Origin: Alistipes sp.
GTDB taxonomy: Bacteria; Bacteroidota; Bacteroidia; Bacteroidales; Rikenellaceae
Assembly: GCA_017936685.1 (NCBI GenBank)
Contig: JAGBFA010000011.1
Span: 150,813 to 214,812 of the forward strand
Direction: 5' to 3'
Length of the DNA stretch: 64,000 nt
The notes under the pieces were generated by a model that made no database searches, had not been told where the DNA came from, and saw only the letters and a program-made list of their open reading frames with translations. Below are positions 27,500 to 37,110 of the stretch, in pieces. The translations under genes were made by a program, and so were the position numbers. Each line of letters starts with the position of its first letter. Positions within the stretch are counted from its first letter, which is position 1.

Positions 27500-30010
27500 T
27501 CAGATCGCCTCGACGGTGATCTCGGCCGGTTGCAGGCCGTCGCCCTCGACATGCAGGGTGATGGTGCCCGTGTGTCCGCGCAGCGAACGCACGATGGCCA
27601 ACGCCTTGCCGTTGAAGAGCTTTATGCTGCTGCCTTTGAGGCACTCCGTGCCTGCGGCATTGCCGTTGTCGACACCGACTAACTCGCCCTCGCCTTCGAT
27701 GCGGAAGCGTAATTGGTTCATGGCCGTCGGCATGAAGTTGCCCTCGGCATCGACGGCATCGACGGTGATGTAGCTCAGGTCGTAGCCGTCGGCCGCGATC
27801 TGCGTGCGGTCGGCCGTCAGCGTCACGGCCGTCGGCTCCGAAGCCGTGCGGCGCGTGTGGCGCATGATCTCCTCGCCCTCTTTGTAGGCTATGGCCGTGA
27901 TCTCGCCCGGCTCGAACTCCACTCCCTCCCACAGGGCGTGCAGACGCTCGTCCGTCTTGCGGCTGCGTCCTAACGAGCGTCCGTTGACGAGAAGCTCCAC
28001 CTCGTCGGCCGTGTTGTAGTATGCCCACATGTCGATTCTGTCGCCCTCAGACCAGTTCCAGTGGGGGAACAGATGCAGCGTAGGCTCGTCGGTCCACTCC
28101 GCGCGGTACATATAGTAGCAGTCTTTGGGGAAGCCGCACAGATCGACGATGCCGAAGTACGACGAGCGCGACGGCCACGAGTAGGGCGTAGGCTCGCCTA
28201 TGTAGTCGAAGCCCGTCCAGACGAATGTGCCCGCCGCATAGTCGCGGTCGCGCACGGCTATCCATGCCGCCTCGTGCAGCGTGGCCCACGGTGCGCGCGA
28301 GTGGTCGTAGGCCGAGCACTGGTGATGATCGGTGTCGTAGGGCAGATCCCAACGCTCGGGCACCACGTGCAGCTGCGACGACGGGTGCAGGTAGAATCCG
28401 CGGCTGTTGAGTGCCGAGGCGGTCTCCGAGCCGATGAATGGCTTGCCCGGGTACCACACGCGTACCGAGTCGTAGTCCTGCTCGTGGTAGTTGAAGCCCA
28501 CTATGTCGAGCGCACCCGAGCGCAGCAGGTTGTTCATCGGGCGCGTCTCGTTGCAGCCGGCCGTGATGGGACGCGTGGGGTCGAGCGATTTGAGCACGTC
28601 GACTATGTGGCGCGTCATCAGCACGTTCTGGTTGACCTCGGCATCGCCCTCGGTCGACGAATCGTTGCCGAGGAAATTAAGCAGCAGGTTCTGCTGCTCG
28701 GCCGGCAGGTCGCCGAACTCCTCGCTCAGATCGTCCCACTGTTCGAGTATCTCGTTGCCCACGCTCCACATGATGATCGAGGGGTGGTTGCGGTCACGCT
28801 TGACGAAGTCGGTCAGATCGCGCTCGTGCCACTCGTCGAAGAAGCGGGCGTAGTCGTATCGTGTCTTGGCGCGTCGCCACATGTCGAAGGCCTCGTCCAT
28901 CACCAGAAAGCCCATGCGGTCGCACAGGTCGAGCAGCTCGGGTGCCGGCGGGTTGTGCGAGGTGCGTATGGCGTTGCAGCCGTAGGAGCGCAGTATCTCC
29001 AACTGACGTTCCAGTGCGCGACGGTGCACGGCCGTGCCCAACGCACCCATGTCGTGGTGCAGACACACGCCCTTGATCTTCATCTGTCGGCCGTTGAGGC
29101 TGAAACCGCTGTCGGCGTCGAACGAGAACGTGCGTATGCCGAAGGGCGTTACATACTCGTCGAGCGTGCGTCCGCGATATTGCAGCGTGGTGGTGAGCGT
29201 GTACATATACGGGTCGTCGATGTCCCAGCGGTGGGGCGACGAGACGAGTATGTCCATCTCCACCTCGACGCTCTCCGATGCCGGTATGCGCAGGGTGCGG
29301 TGCTCCTTGCGCGACTGCTTGCCGTCGTCGCCCGTGACGCGGTTTATGATCTTTATGGTGAGATCCTCGCCGCTTCGGTTGGTGACGGTCACTACGGTGT
29401 GCACGGTGGCCGATTTGTCGCTCACCTCGGGCGTGGTGACACAGGTGCCGCTGTACTCGACGAAGATGTCGCTCGTGGTGACCAACCGCACGTTGCGGTA
29501 GATGCCGCAGCCGGCATACCAGCGCGAGTTGGGCTGCTCGGAGTTGTCGCACCTGACGGCTATCACGTTCATCTCGCCCGCAGGGTTGAGGTAGGGCGTG
29601 ATGTCGTAAGAGAGCGACGTGTAGCCGTAGGGGCGGTAGCCCGCCTCGTGGCCGTTGACGTAGACCGTGCCGTTCATGAATATGCCGTCGAACTCGACGT
29701 TGACGCGGTGGCCGTCGATGTCGTCGGGCGTGGGGAAGTGCTTGCGGTACCAGCCTATGCCGCCCGGCAGCGCGCCGCCCGAGGGTGTCGAGGGGTTGTC
29801 CTTGCTGAACTCGCCCTCGATGCTCCAATCGTGGGGCAGATGCAGTTCGCGCCAGTGTGTATCGTCGTACTCGGGCAGGGCGAACTCCTCGCTGTCGCCG
29901 AGCTGAAAACGCCAGTTGAAGTTGAAATCCTCCACCGTGCGCGGCGATTGCTCCGTCTGGCAGCCTACGGCCGCGAGCAGTGCCAATATGGGTAAAAGCA
30001 GTTTTTTCAT
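27500..30010 (-). CDS. GH2 beta-galactosidase-like lipoprotein
   Basis: Glycoside hydrolase family 2 enzyme, 836 residues, anchored as a lipoprotein (LAAVGC, Cys17). The order is sugar-binding jelly roll (LPHDWSIEGEF and ALPGGIGWYRKHF), immunoglobulin-like domain, TIM barrel, then C-terminal sandwich domains (DUF4982-like region, SASEPTAVTLTADR). Acid/base is E420 in MWSVGNEIL and nucleophile is E529 in FIGSETAS, both standard. RTSHNPPAPELLDLCDRMGFLVMDEAFDMW is typical of GH2 beta-galactosidases. It is the third gene of a minus-strand operon after a GH3 enzyme and an SGNH esterase, gap 23 bp. Substrate could be beta-galactoside or related; not decidable here. Confidence 0.93.
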   Translation of the reverse strand: MKKLLLPILALLAAVGCQTEQSPRTVEDFNFNWRFQLGDSEEFALPEYDDTHWRELHLPHDWSIEGEFSKDNPSTPSGGALPGGIGWYRKHFPTPDDIDGHRVNVEFDGIFMNGTVYVNGHEAGYRPYGYTSLSYDITPYLNPAGEMNVIAVRCDNSEQPNSRWYAGCGIYRNVRLVTTSDIFVEYSGTCVTTPEVSDKSATVHTVVTVTNRSGEDLTIKIINRVTGDDGKQSRKEHRTLRIPASESVEVEMDILVSSPHRWDIDDPYMYTLTTTLQYRGRTLDEYVTPFGIRTFSFDADSGFSLNGRQMKIKGVCLHHDMGALGTAVHRRALERQLEILRSYGCNAIRTSHNPPAPELLDLCDRMGFLVMDEAFDMWRRAKTRYDYARFFDEWHERDLTDFVKRDRNHPSIIMWSVGNEILEQWDDLSEEFGDLPAEQQNLLLNFLGNDSSTEGDAEVNQNVLMTRHIVDVLKSLDPTRPITAGCNETRPMNNLLRSGALDIVGFNYHEQDYDSVRVWYPGKPFIGSETASALNSRGFYLHPSSQLHVVPERWDLPYDTDHHQCSAYDHSRAPWATLHEAAWIAVRDRDYAAGTFVWTGFDYIGEPTPYSWPSRSSYFGIVDLCGFPKDCYYMYRAEWTDEPTLHLFPHWNWSEGDRIDMWAYYNTADEVELLVNGRSLGRSRKTDERLHALWEGVEFEPGEITAIAYKEGEEIMRHTRRTASEPTAVTLTADRTQIAADGYDLSYITVDAVDAEGNFMPTAMNQLRFRIEGEGELVGVDNGNAAGTECLKGSSIKLFNGKALAIVRSLRGHTGTITLHVEGDGLQPAEITVEAI

Positions 30011-30033
30011 CGGTTATCGGTTTGATTTATCGG

Positions 30034-31479
30034 TTATCGCTGCGGCCGGTCGCTGCGGAACGGCAGTGCCGGCAGACCATAGTTGTCGCGCACGTTACCC
30101 GGTGAGAAGTTGCGGAAGCAGTAGCGCACGGCCACGGGCTCTTCGACTTCGTCTGCCCAGACGGTAAGCGTCTGAGAGTTAAAATCGTCGCGCCGCGCCT
30201 GGGCCTTGTAGAAGCGGCCGTCGGTGCCGCACACCTCGAATCCACGTATCTGGCCTTCGAGCGATAGACGGTCGTCGGCGTTTTTATAATATACGCGCAT
30301 GGCGCGTCCTTCGCGCTCGGCGCGGTCGAACACGAGTCCGAGCGCGTGGGTCTTATAGCCGTATTCGCGCAATGCCCACAGTGCCAGACGTTCGCCCACC
30401 TCGCGCTTGCGGCGCGGGTGTATCTGTCCGCGCTCCCAGTCGTACACGAGATCGTTGGTCGAGACCATGCCCGTGCCCTCGACCATCGACATGACGGCCT
30501 GCTGCTGTTCGCGCAGCAGTGCGCCGCTGCCCGGGTAGCTGTCGGGGGCTTCGCCGCCGCCGTAGTCGTAGGGTGCTATCTCCACATAGAAGAACGGCAG
30601 CTTGCGGCCGAACATCTCGCGCCAGCTCTCGATCAGCGTGGCGAGCTTGTCGGCGTAGGTCGTCGGGCGGTCGGTGTTGGAGCAGCCCTGATACCACGCC
30701 ACGCCCTTGAACGAAAAGCCCTGCAAGGGGTGTATCATGCCGTCGTAGAGCGAGGCTGCGCGCGAGTAGTTCTCGCCCTCGGGCAGGTCGAGCGTACCCT
30801 CGGCCCGCAGGTCGTAGTCGGTGAAACGCTGCTGCCGAGAGAGGGGTATCCACGACTCTATGCAGGTACCTCCCCACGAGCTGTCGACGATGCCCACGGG
30901 TATGCCCAAGGTGCGTTGCAGCGTCGCGCCGAAGAAGTAGCCCACGGCACTCCACTCGGCCACGCTACGCGGCGAGGCACTCTGCCACGCTCCGCCGCGA
31001 GTGTCGCCGGCGGGCTCCTCGGCGGCCGCGCGCGGCACCTTGAAGTAACGCAGTGCCGTGTTGGGTGCGGCGAGCACGACATCGGAGGCACCCTCCACGG
31101 GGCAGCCCCAGAAGCCCTTTACGGGCATCTCCATGTTGGACTGACCCGAGCAGAGCCACACCGTGCCGATGAGAATATCGGTAAGCCGGAGGCGCGAGCC
31201 GTCGTCGAGGGTGAGCGTCTGCGGCTCGAACGAGGCCGCGGGAGTCTCGATGACGATCTCCCACGAGCCGTCGTCGGCTATGCGCGCAGTGCGGTGCTCG
31301 CCCCACGAGGCGGTCAGCCGGAGTCTGCCGCCCGGGCGGTCGCTCCACCCGTGCAGCCGTATGCTGCTCTGCTGTTCGAGCACCATGCCGCTGCCGAAGA
31401 TATGCGGCAGGCGCACCTCGGCGCGGACTATGCCGGCCGAGAAGAGCAGAGCAGCGATTATGATCGAAAAATGTTTCAT
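30034..31479 (-). CDS. Secreted SGNH esterase (sialate O-acetylesterase-like)
   Basis: Removes ester groups, most often O-acetyl, from glycans in the periplasm or outside. A signal peptide covers residues 1-20 (MKHFSIIIAALLFSAGIVRA). Nucleophile S114 lies in LCSGQSNMEMP (the GQSN block of SIAE-type esterases). Gly and Asn blocks follow in SSWGGTCIESW and WYQGCSNTDRP, with the catalytic His H354 in RGQIHPRRK. The start is set at 31479, 13 bp after the GH3 stop; a longer frame lacks a signal and overlaps GH3. It lies between GH3 and GH2 genes, so de-esterification probably precedes glycosidase attack on an acetylated glycan. Confidence 0.9.
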   Translation of the reverse strand: MKHFSIIIAALLFSAGIVRAEVRLPHIFGSGMVLEQQSSIRLHGWSDRPGGRLRLTASWGEHRTARIADDGSWEIVIETPAASFEPQTLTLDDGSRLRLTDILIGTVWLCSGQSNMEMPVKGFWGCPVEGASDVVLAAPNTALRYFKVPRAAAEEPAGDTRGGAWQSASPRSVAEWSAVGYFFGATLQRTLGIPVGIVDSSWGGTCIESWIPLSRQQRFTDYDLRAEGTLDLPEGENYSRAASLYDGMIHPLQGFSFKGVAWYQGCSNTDRPTTYADKLATLIESWREMFGRKLPFFYVEIAPYDYGGGEAPDSYPGSGALLREQQQAVMSMVEGTGMVSTNDLVYDWERGQIHPRRKREVGERLALWALREYGYKTHALGLVFDRAEREGRAMRVYYKNADDRLSLEGQIRGFEVCGTDGRFYKAQARRDDFNSQTLTVWADEVEEPVAVRYCFRNFSPGNVRDNYGLPALPFRSDRPQR

Positions 31480-31492
31480 GCTCGGCGGCCTG

Positions 31493-33835
31493 TCAGATGT
31501 TGTCGCCCAGTGCGGCATCTTCCGTGCAGTTGAGCTTCTCGACAAGCGAGCCGCACTGTACGGTGTAGGTGCCCTGTTCGAGATACCAGCGTGCATCGCG
31601 TCCCACCATTGCCAGACGCTCGGCCGGCAGGGTGAACACAACGCGGCGGCTCTCGCCCGGCGCAAGCTCTATCTTGCAGAAGTCGCGCAGGCGGCGTGCG
31701 TCGGGAACCACCGAGGCTACGTCGTCGTTGATGAAGAGCAGCACGCTCTCCTTGCCCGTGCGCGAGCCGGTGTTCTTCACCGTTATGCCGATGCGTATCT
31801 CATCGCCCGCCTTGAAGTCGCGTCCCGACTCTATCCTCAGATCGCTGTATTCGAATGTCGTGTACGACAGACCGTAGCCGAAGGCCCACTGTGCGGCCAC
31901 CACGGCGTTGTAGTCGTAGGCTCCCTCCATCGTGCCGACGCTCTCCGAGACCTTATGGTCGTAGGTGGTCATCGAGTTGGAGTATTTGGGATAGGTGTAG
32001 GGCAGTTTGCCCGAGGGGTTGACCTCGCCGTAGATAATGTCGGCTATGGCCTTGCCGCCCTCGGTGCCGGGCAGGTAGGTGTGCAGCACGGCCTGCATGC
32101 GGTCGGCGAAGGGCTCTATAATTCGTGCGCGTCCCTCGTTGAGCACCAGCACCACGGGCTTGCCCGTTGCGGCCAGAGCCTCGGCCAGAGCGCGCTGATT
32201 GGGCGATATGGCCATCTCGGTGAGGTTGCCCGGGGTCTCGCAGTAGGAGTTCTCGCCCAGACACAGCACGATGCAGTCGACATCGGCGGCGGCACGCACG
32301 GCGGCCTCTATGTCGATGTTCTTCTCGTCGTAGTATTTGCCTGCGGGGTCGTACTCCACGCCTGCCGCGTAGACGATGTTGTCGCCGCCGCGGCTGCGCA
32401 TGGCATCGAGGATCGTCACGCCGTCGGGCAGCACCTTATCGACTATGTCGCCCTGCCAAGAGTAGCTCCAACCTCCGCACAGCGGACGCATCAGGTCGGC
32501 ATTGGGACCGGCCACGAGGATCTTGCGATCGGTCGTGAGAGGCAGCAGCGAATCCTCGTTTTTGAGCAGCGTGATCGACTCGCACGCAGCCTCGTAGCAG
32601 GCGCGGCGTATGGTCTCGCCCTGGAACTCGGGGTAGTCCTTGACGTAGGTGTTGGGCGTATCGATCAGTCCCAGACGCAGCTTCATGCGTATGATGCGCG
32701 CTGCGGCATCGTCGATGCGCTCCTGCGACACCTTGCCCTCCTTGACAAGCTCGACGAGCAGTGGGCAGAAATTCACGTCGTAGGGTATCATCGACATGTC
32801 GACACCGGCGTTGATCGACTGACGTATGGCGTCCTTATAGTCGACGGCGATCTTCTCGCGCGTGTAGAGGTTTACGATGTCAGCCCAGTCGGTGACTATC
32901 ACGCCGTCCCAGCCCAATCCCTCTTTCAGCCAGCCTGTCAGCAGCTCGCGGTCGGCGTGGGTGGGTATGCCGTTGACCGAGGCCGAGTTGACCATTACCG
33001 ACAGCGCACCGGCCTCGATGGCGGCCTTGAACGGAGCGAAATGCTTTTCGCGCAGCTCGCTCAGCGAGACGTAGGCCGGCGTGCGGTCCTGACCCGAATT
33101 GGTCATGCCGTAGGCCATGAAGTGCTTGGGGCACGAGGCTATGTGACGGGCATCGATGTGGTTGGGGTCGTCGCCCTGATAGCCCAGCACCATCTGGCGA
33201 GCCATCTCGGCCGAGAGGTAGGCATCTTCGCCGAAGCTCTCCCATACGCGCGGCCACGAGGCCTTGCGTCCGAGATCCATCGTGGGCGAGTAGGTCCACG
33301 GTATGTTGCTTGCGCGCACCTCGTAGGCCGTCAGCTCGGCCATGCGGCGCACCATCTCGCGGTTGAACGAGGCCGCTGCGTTGATCTCCTGCGGGAACAG
33401 AGGCGAGCGGTGGGTGTATGTGGCACCGTGTATGGCATCGATGCCGTAGAGCGTGGGCAGGCCGGTGTGCTTCATCGAGACCTCGTTGATCTTCTCGATG
33501 ATGCTGTTCCACTGCTCGGCCGGCAGAGCCTTGCCCGGGGCGTTGAGCACCGAGCCGAACTTGAATTTCGAGGCCAACGCCTCCAACGCCTCGCCGTTGA
33601 GCACGAACGCCTTGTCGTCGGCCACGCCGCTGGTGCTGTTGCCGAGCATGTCGATGCCGATCTCGGCCATCTGTCCGACCTTCTCTTCGAGGGTCATGCG
33701 CGAAAGTATCTTCTTGACTTGTCGCTCGATGCGTGCATCGGGCTTGATTGCCACGCGACCCTGGCCGCCGGCCGCAGCCGCGACACCTGTCGTTGTGATT
33801 AATGCGGACATAATCAATAGTTTGAAAATTCTCAT
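31493..33835 (-). CDS. bglX: GH3 beta-glucosidase (BglX-like)
   Basis: Exported glycoside hydrolase family 3 enzyme removing beta-linked glucose or related sugars from the non-reducing end. It has a signal peptide at residues 1-22 and 780 residues in the three-domain layout: TIM-barrel domain (MTLEEKVGQMAEI, GLPTLYGIDAIHGA, PRVWESFGEDAYL, CPKHFMAYG), nucleophile D316 in GVIVTDWADI, alpha/beta sandwich (ILVAGPNADL, VDCIVLCLGE) and C-terminal fibronectin-III-like domain (FGYGLSYTTFEYSDL). First gene of the GH3, esterase, GH2 operon; a -7 box TATCTTTG lies 65 nt upstream. No SusC/SusD transporter is next to it, so it is not a classical utilisation locus. Confidence 0.95.
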   Translation of the reverse strand: MRIFKLLIMSALITTTGVAAAAGGQGRVAIKPDARIERQVKKILSRMTLEEKVGQMAEIGIDMLGNSTSGVADDKAFVLNGEALEALASKFKFGSVLNAPGKALPAEQWNSIIEKINEVSMKHTGLPTLYGIDAIHGATYTHRSPLFPQEINAAASFNREMVRRMAELTAYEVRASNIPWTYSPTMDLGRKASWPRVWESFGEDAYLSAEMARQMVLGYQGDDPNHIDARHIASCPKHFMAYGMTNSGQDRTPAYVSLSELREKHFAPFKAAIEAGALSVMVNSASVNGIPTHADRELLTGWLKEGLGWDGVIVTDWADIVNLYTREKIAVDYKDAIRQSINAGVDMSMIPYDVNFCPLLVELVKEGKVSQERIDDAAARIIRMKLRLGLIDTPNTYVKDYPEFQGETIRRACYEAACESITLLKNEDSLLPLTTDRKILVAGPNADLMRPLCGGWSYSWQGDIVDKVLPDGVTILDAMRSRGGDNIVYAAGVEYDPAGKYYDEKNIDIEAAVRAAADVDCIVLCLGENSYCETPGNLTEMAISPNQRALAEALAATGKPVVLVLNEGRARIIEPFADRMQAVLHTYLPGTEGGKAIADIIYGEVNPSGKLPYTYPKYSNSMTTYDHKVSESVGTMEGAYDYNAVVAAQWAFGYGLSYTTFEYSDLRIESGRDFKAGDEIRIGITVKNTGSRTGKESVLLFINDDVASVVPDARRLRDFCKIELAPGESRRVVFTLPAERLAMVGRDARWYLEQGTYTVQCGSLVEKLNCTEDAALGDNI

Positions 33836-33900
33836 AAGTTTATCATTTGTTTGTTAGGTTTCCCGGTCGGGTGATGCACTTGATTATGCAAGCGCACCTA

Positions 33901-33908
33901 CAAAGATA
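33901..33908 (-). promoter_or_regulatory. -7 element of the GH3 operon
   Basis: TATCTTTG on the minus strand, 65 nt upstream of the start at 33835; no TTG at standard spacing. Confidence 0.45.
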
Positions 33909-33950
33909 CGGTTTTTTCGCAAGATAGCTATCGTCAGACCGTCAAAAAGA

Positions 33951-33979
33951 AAAACGCCGAGCGGAAGTCGGCGTTTTTT
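33951..33979 (-). terminator. Terminator of korAB
   Basis: Stem AAAACGCCGA/TCGGCGTTTT (33951-33960, 33968-33977). On the minus strand it is followed by TTTCTTTTT. It lies 24 bp after the korB stop. Confidence 0.85.
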
Positions 33980-34003
33980 CATAAATGTGTATTATATTGA
34001 TCA

Positions 34004-35035
34004 TTATTCGATCGTCCAGGTCTCGCCCGAGCGCAGCAGATCGTCGACCGAACGGATCTTCGACGAGGCTTTCACCTCCTCGATCTGGGCTGCGACGCGG
34101 GTGTCGTAGACGTTATCCTCCTTCACGTCGCGGATCACGCCGACGGCTACGGGGTACTCGGGGTACTTCATCGCGGCCAGCATCGAGTGCAGCGTGGTGT
34201 CCTGCGTGTGGGCGTCGTGGACGAGTATATCCTCCTCGGTGTAGCCCTCCTCGCCGACGGTGACCACCTTCAAACGCATGTTCTCGAAGACGAGTCCCTT
34301 GCGGCGATCCTTGCCGAAGAGCATCTTCTCGCCGTGACGCAGCGTGATGGTGTTCTCCTCGCGCGTGGCCTTGTCACCGGCAAATGCGGCGTGGGTCTTG
34401 TCGTTGAAGATTACGCAGTTGACCAGTGCCTCCACCACGGCCATGCCGTGATGCTTGGCAGCCGCCACAAGGCAGTCTTTGGTCAGTGCGACCTCCATGT
34501 CGATGGTGCGGGCGAAGAACGTGCCCTTGGCACCGATGACCAGCTCGCCCGGGTTGAACGGCTTTTCGACCGTGCCGTAGGGCGATGTCTTGGTGATCTT
34601 GCCCAGCTTGGTGGTGGGCGAGTATTGACCCTTCGTAAGACCGTAGATCTCGTTGTTGAAGAGTATGACGTTGAGATCGATGTTGCGGCGAATGGCGTGT
34701 ATGAAGTGGTTGCCGCCGATGGCCAGCGAGTCGCCGTCGCCCGTGCACACCCATACCGACAGATCGGGGTTGGCCGTCTTGATACCGGTGGCTATGGCGT
34801 TGGCACGTCCGTGGATCGTGTGGAAACCGAAGGTCTTCATGTAGTAGATGAAACGCGACGAGCAGCCGATGCCCGACACGAACGTGAACATGTTGTGGGG
34901 CTTGTCCAGAGCGTCGGCCACCTCGGGCATGGCGCGCTGCACGGCGTTCAGTATGGCGTGGTCGCCGCAGCCGGGGCACCACTTTACCTGTTGGTCGCTT
35001 TTGAAATCGGCGGGGGTATATTTGTATTCTGCCAT
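34004..35035 (-). CDS. korB: 2-oxoacid:ferredoxin oxidoreductase, beta subunit
   Basis: Thiamine-diphosphate subunit of an oxidoreductase that converts a 2-oxoacid, most often 2-oxoglutarate, and CoA to acyl-CoA and CO2 while reducing ferredoxin. Visible: KWCPGCGDHAILNAVQ, SGIGCSSRF, HGRANAIATGIKTANPDL and the cofactor motif WVCTGDGDSLAIGGNHFIHAIRRN continuing to FNNEIYGLTKGQ. The 343 residues are typical of KorB. It follows korA by 6 bp. Substrate preference between 2-oxoglutarate and branched-chain oxoacids cannot be settled by eye; 2-oxoglutarate is favoured by the korAB layout. Confidence 0.93.
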   Translation of the reverse strand: MAEYKYTPADFKSDQQVKWCPGCGDHAILNAVQRAMPEVADALDKPHNMFTFVSGIGCSSRFIYYMKTFGFHTIHGRANAIATGIKTANPDLSVWVCTGDGDSLAIGGNHFIHAIRRNIDLNVILFNNEIYGLTKGQYSPTTKLGKITKTSPYGTVEKPFNPGELVIGAKGTFFARTIDMEVALTKDCLVAAAKHHGMAVVEALVNCVIFNDKTHAAFAGDKATREENTITLRHGEKMLFGKDRRKGLVFENMRLKVVTVGEEGYTEEDILVHDAHTQDTTLHSMLAAMKYPEYPVAVGVIRDVKEDNVYDTRVAAQIEEVKASSKIRSVDDLLRSGETWTIE

Positions 35036-35041
35036 GACTCT

Positions 35042-36886
35042 CTATTGGAATAAGGTGTTGAACTTGTCGCGCAATTCGACCAGCGTGAAGGGCTGACCCT
35101 CGCACTTGTTGTACTGCTCGAACGTGAACTGCTGGAATGTCTGACGCATGTAGGCGGCGAACTGACCCTCGTTCAGCTCGCAGACGATGATGCGGCGGTA
35201 GCGTGCGAGGATATCCTCCACGCCGTGGGGCAGCGGGTAGATGTAGTTGAAGTGCAGATGGGCTATGCTCTTGCCCTCGGCCTGCAACTGTGCCACCGCG
35301 CTGTGCAGATGGCCGCGCGTACCGCCCCAGCCGATAACCAGCACGTCGGCCTCATCGGGACCGAACACCTCGGGTGCGGGCAGCGAGTCGGCTACCAGCT
35401 CCACCTTGCGGCGGCGCGTCGAGGTCATCTCCTGGTGGTTGGCCGGATCATACGATATAGTGCCGCGAAGGTGATCCTTCTCCAAACCGCCTATGCGGTG
35501 CTCCAAACCCTTCTTGCCGGGGAATGCCCAGCCGCGCGCCAGCTTCTCGTTGCGGGCGTAGGGCATGAAGTCCTGCTCGGCGTGAGGCTCCACTATGGGA
35601 GGGGTGATGGTGGGGTAGTCGCTCATAGAGGGTATGCGCCACGGCTCCGAGCCGTTGGCGATGAAGCCGTCGGTGAGCAGCACCACGGGAGTCATGTGCT
35701 CCATGGCGATCTTGCCGGCCATGAATGCGTAGTGGAAGCAGTCGCTGGGCGACGAAGCGGCCACCACGACCATCGGACACTCGCCGTTGCGGCCGTAGAG
35801 TGCCTGCATCAGGTCGCTCTGCTCGGTCTTGGTCGGCAGACCCGTCGAGGGACCGCCGCGCTGTACGTCGACCACTACCAGCGGCAGCTCGGCCATGACG
35901 GCCAGACCCATGGCCTCGCTTTTGAGCGACAGACCCGGACCCGACGTGGTCGTGACGGCGAAGTTGCCTGCGTAGGCGGCACCGATCGAGGTGCAGATGC
36001 CCGCGATCTCGTCCTCGGCCTGCACGGTCTTAACACCCAGATCCTTGCGCTTGGCCAGCTCTTCGAGAATGACCGTGGCGGGGGTGATGGGGTAGGAGCC
36101 GCAGAACAGAGGTAATCCGGCCTTCTCGGCGGCGGCGCAGAAGCCCCATGCCGTGGCCACGTTGCCGTTGATTGAGCGGTAGGTGCCCTTTTCCAACTGG
36201 GCGGGGGCTACCGTATATGTGTTGGCGAACTGATGCGTGTTGGCCGCATAGTTGTAGCCGGCGTCGATGGCGCGCTTGTTGGCCTCGGCCACTAACGGGT
36301 TCTTCTTGGCGAACTTGCTCTCCAAATAGCTCTTGGCGTGATCCTCGGGGCGGTTGTAGAGCCAGAAGCAGATGCCCAATGCAAACATGTTCTTGCACTT
36401 TACAACCGACTTGTTGTCAAGTCCCATGTCGGCCAGCGCGTCGCGCGTCATGGTGGTGATGGCCGGTATGACGACGTTGTATTCGCCCAGACCCAGCTCC
36501 TCGATGGGATCGAGCGTCGAGAAGCCCGCCTTGCGGATATGCTCCTCGGTGAGCGTGTCGCCGTCGATGATGACCGTAGCACCGCGCTTGAGCCACTTGC
36601 GGTTGGCCTTCAATGCGGCGGGGTTCATGGCCACCAATACATCGCAGTAGTCGCCCGGGTTGTCGATGCGATACGAACCGAAATGCACCTGAAATCCAGA
36701 TACGCCCGCCACCGTACCTTGCGGAGCGCGAATCTCGGCAGGATAGTCGGGGAAGGTCGATATGCCGTTGCCCAACAGAGCCGATGTGTCAGAAAAGAGT
36801 GTACCCGTAAGCTGCATACCGTCGCCCGAATCACCCGAGAAACGAATGACCACGTCTTGCAACTCATGTACGTTTACATTGTTCAT
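35042..36886 (-). CDS. korA: 2-oxoacid:ferredoxin oxidoreductase, alpha subunit (gamma-alpha fusion)
   Basis: 614 residues that fuse the gamma and alpha domains. Residues 1-190 are the gamma domain (VVIRFSGDSGDGMQLTGTLFSD, then FPDYPAEIRAPQGTVAGVSGFQVHFGS). From about 220 the alpha domain follows, with FCGSYPITPATVILEELAK, QAEDEIAGICTSIGAAYAG and VTTTSGPGLSLKSEAMGLAVMAELPLVVVDVQRGGPSTGLPTKTEQSDL, the binding region of this superfamily. First gene of the korAB operon, with a good promoter at 36934-36964. Along with PFOR it indicates ferredoxin-based anaerobic metabolism, with the enzyme probably serving a reductive or branched TCA route. Confidence 0.95.
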   Translation of the reverse strand: MNNVNVHELQDVVIRFSGDSGDGMQLTGTLFSDTSALLGNGISTFPDYPAEIRAPQGTVAGVSGFQVHFGSYRIDNPGDYCDVLVAMNPAALKANRKWLKRGATVIIDGDTLTEEHIRKAGFSTLDPIEELGLGEYNVVIPAITTMTRDALADMGLDNKSVVKCKNMFALGICFWLYNRPEDHAKSYLESKFAKKNPLVAEANKRAIDAGYNYAANTHQFANTYTVAPAQLEKGTYRSINGNVATAWGFCAAAEKAGLPLFCGSYPITPATVILEELAKRKDLGVKTVQAEDEIAGICTSIGAAYAGNFAVTTTSGPGLSLKSEAMGLAVMAELPLVVVDVQRGGPSTGLPTKTEQSDLMQALYGRNGECPMVVVAASSPSDCFHYAFMAGKIAMEHMTPVVLLTDGFIANGSEPWRIPSMSDYPTITPPIVEPHAEQDFMPYARNEKLARGWAFPGKKGLEHRIGGLEKDHLRGTISYDPANHQEMTSTRRRKVELVADSLPAPEVFGPDEADVLVIGWGGTRGHLHSAVAQLQAEGKSIAHLHFNYIYPLPHGVEDILARYRRIIVCELNEGQFAAYMRQTFQQFTFEQYNKCEGQPFTLVELRDKFNTLFQ

Positions 36887-36933
36887 TTGCCTGTTAAGTT
36901 TGCAGTTTAGTTATGAATTAAAGTTTGATTATA

Positions 36934-36964
36934 CAAATATATGATAATTTATCAATCAAAGCAA
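36934..36964 (-). promoter_or_regulatory. Promoter of korAB
   Basis: On the minus strand TTG (plus 36962-36964), 20 nt, TATATTTG (plus 36934-36941). Leader about 43 nt. Confidence 0.65.
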
Positions 36965-37063
36965 TATTCGGCATTATAAATCGTAATTTTTGCCGATAAA
37001 AATTATCGTTCGTGTCCGATGCGGCGGCGCAGCCTTGCCTAACATGCGGTCTGCGTAGTCCGA

Positions 37064-37093
37064 CAAAGGCGCACGGATATCCGCGCGCCTTTG
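37064..37093 (-). terminator. Hairpin past the Fn3-like lipoprotein gene
   Basis: A 30-nt near-perfect palindrome, CAAAGGCGC, one mismatch, CGGAT/ATCCG, mismatch, GCGCCTTTG, 17 bp after the stop at 37111. No clear T-run follows on the minus strand. Confidence 0.5.
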
Positions 37094-37110
37094 CTGAGAT
37101 TCATCTGCGG

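Noticed and set aside
31163-33802. 879-codon open frame antisense to the GH3 gene and the esterase
   Set aside because: Shadow frame caused by codon bias; it crosses two real genes and has no motifs.
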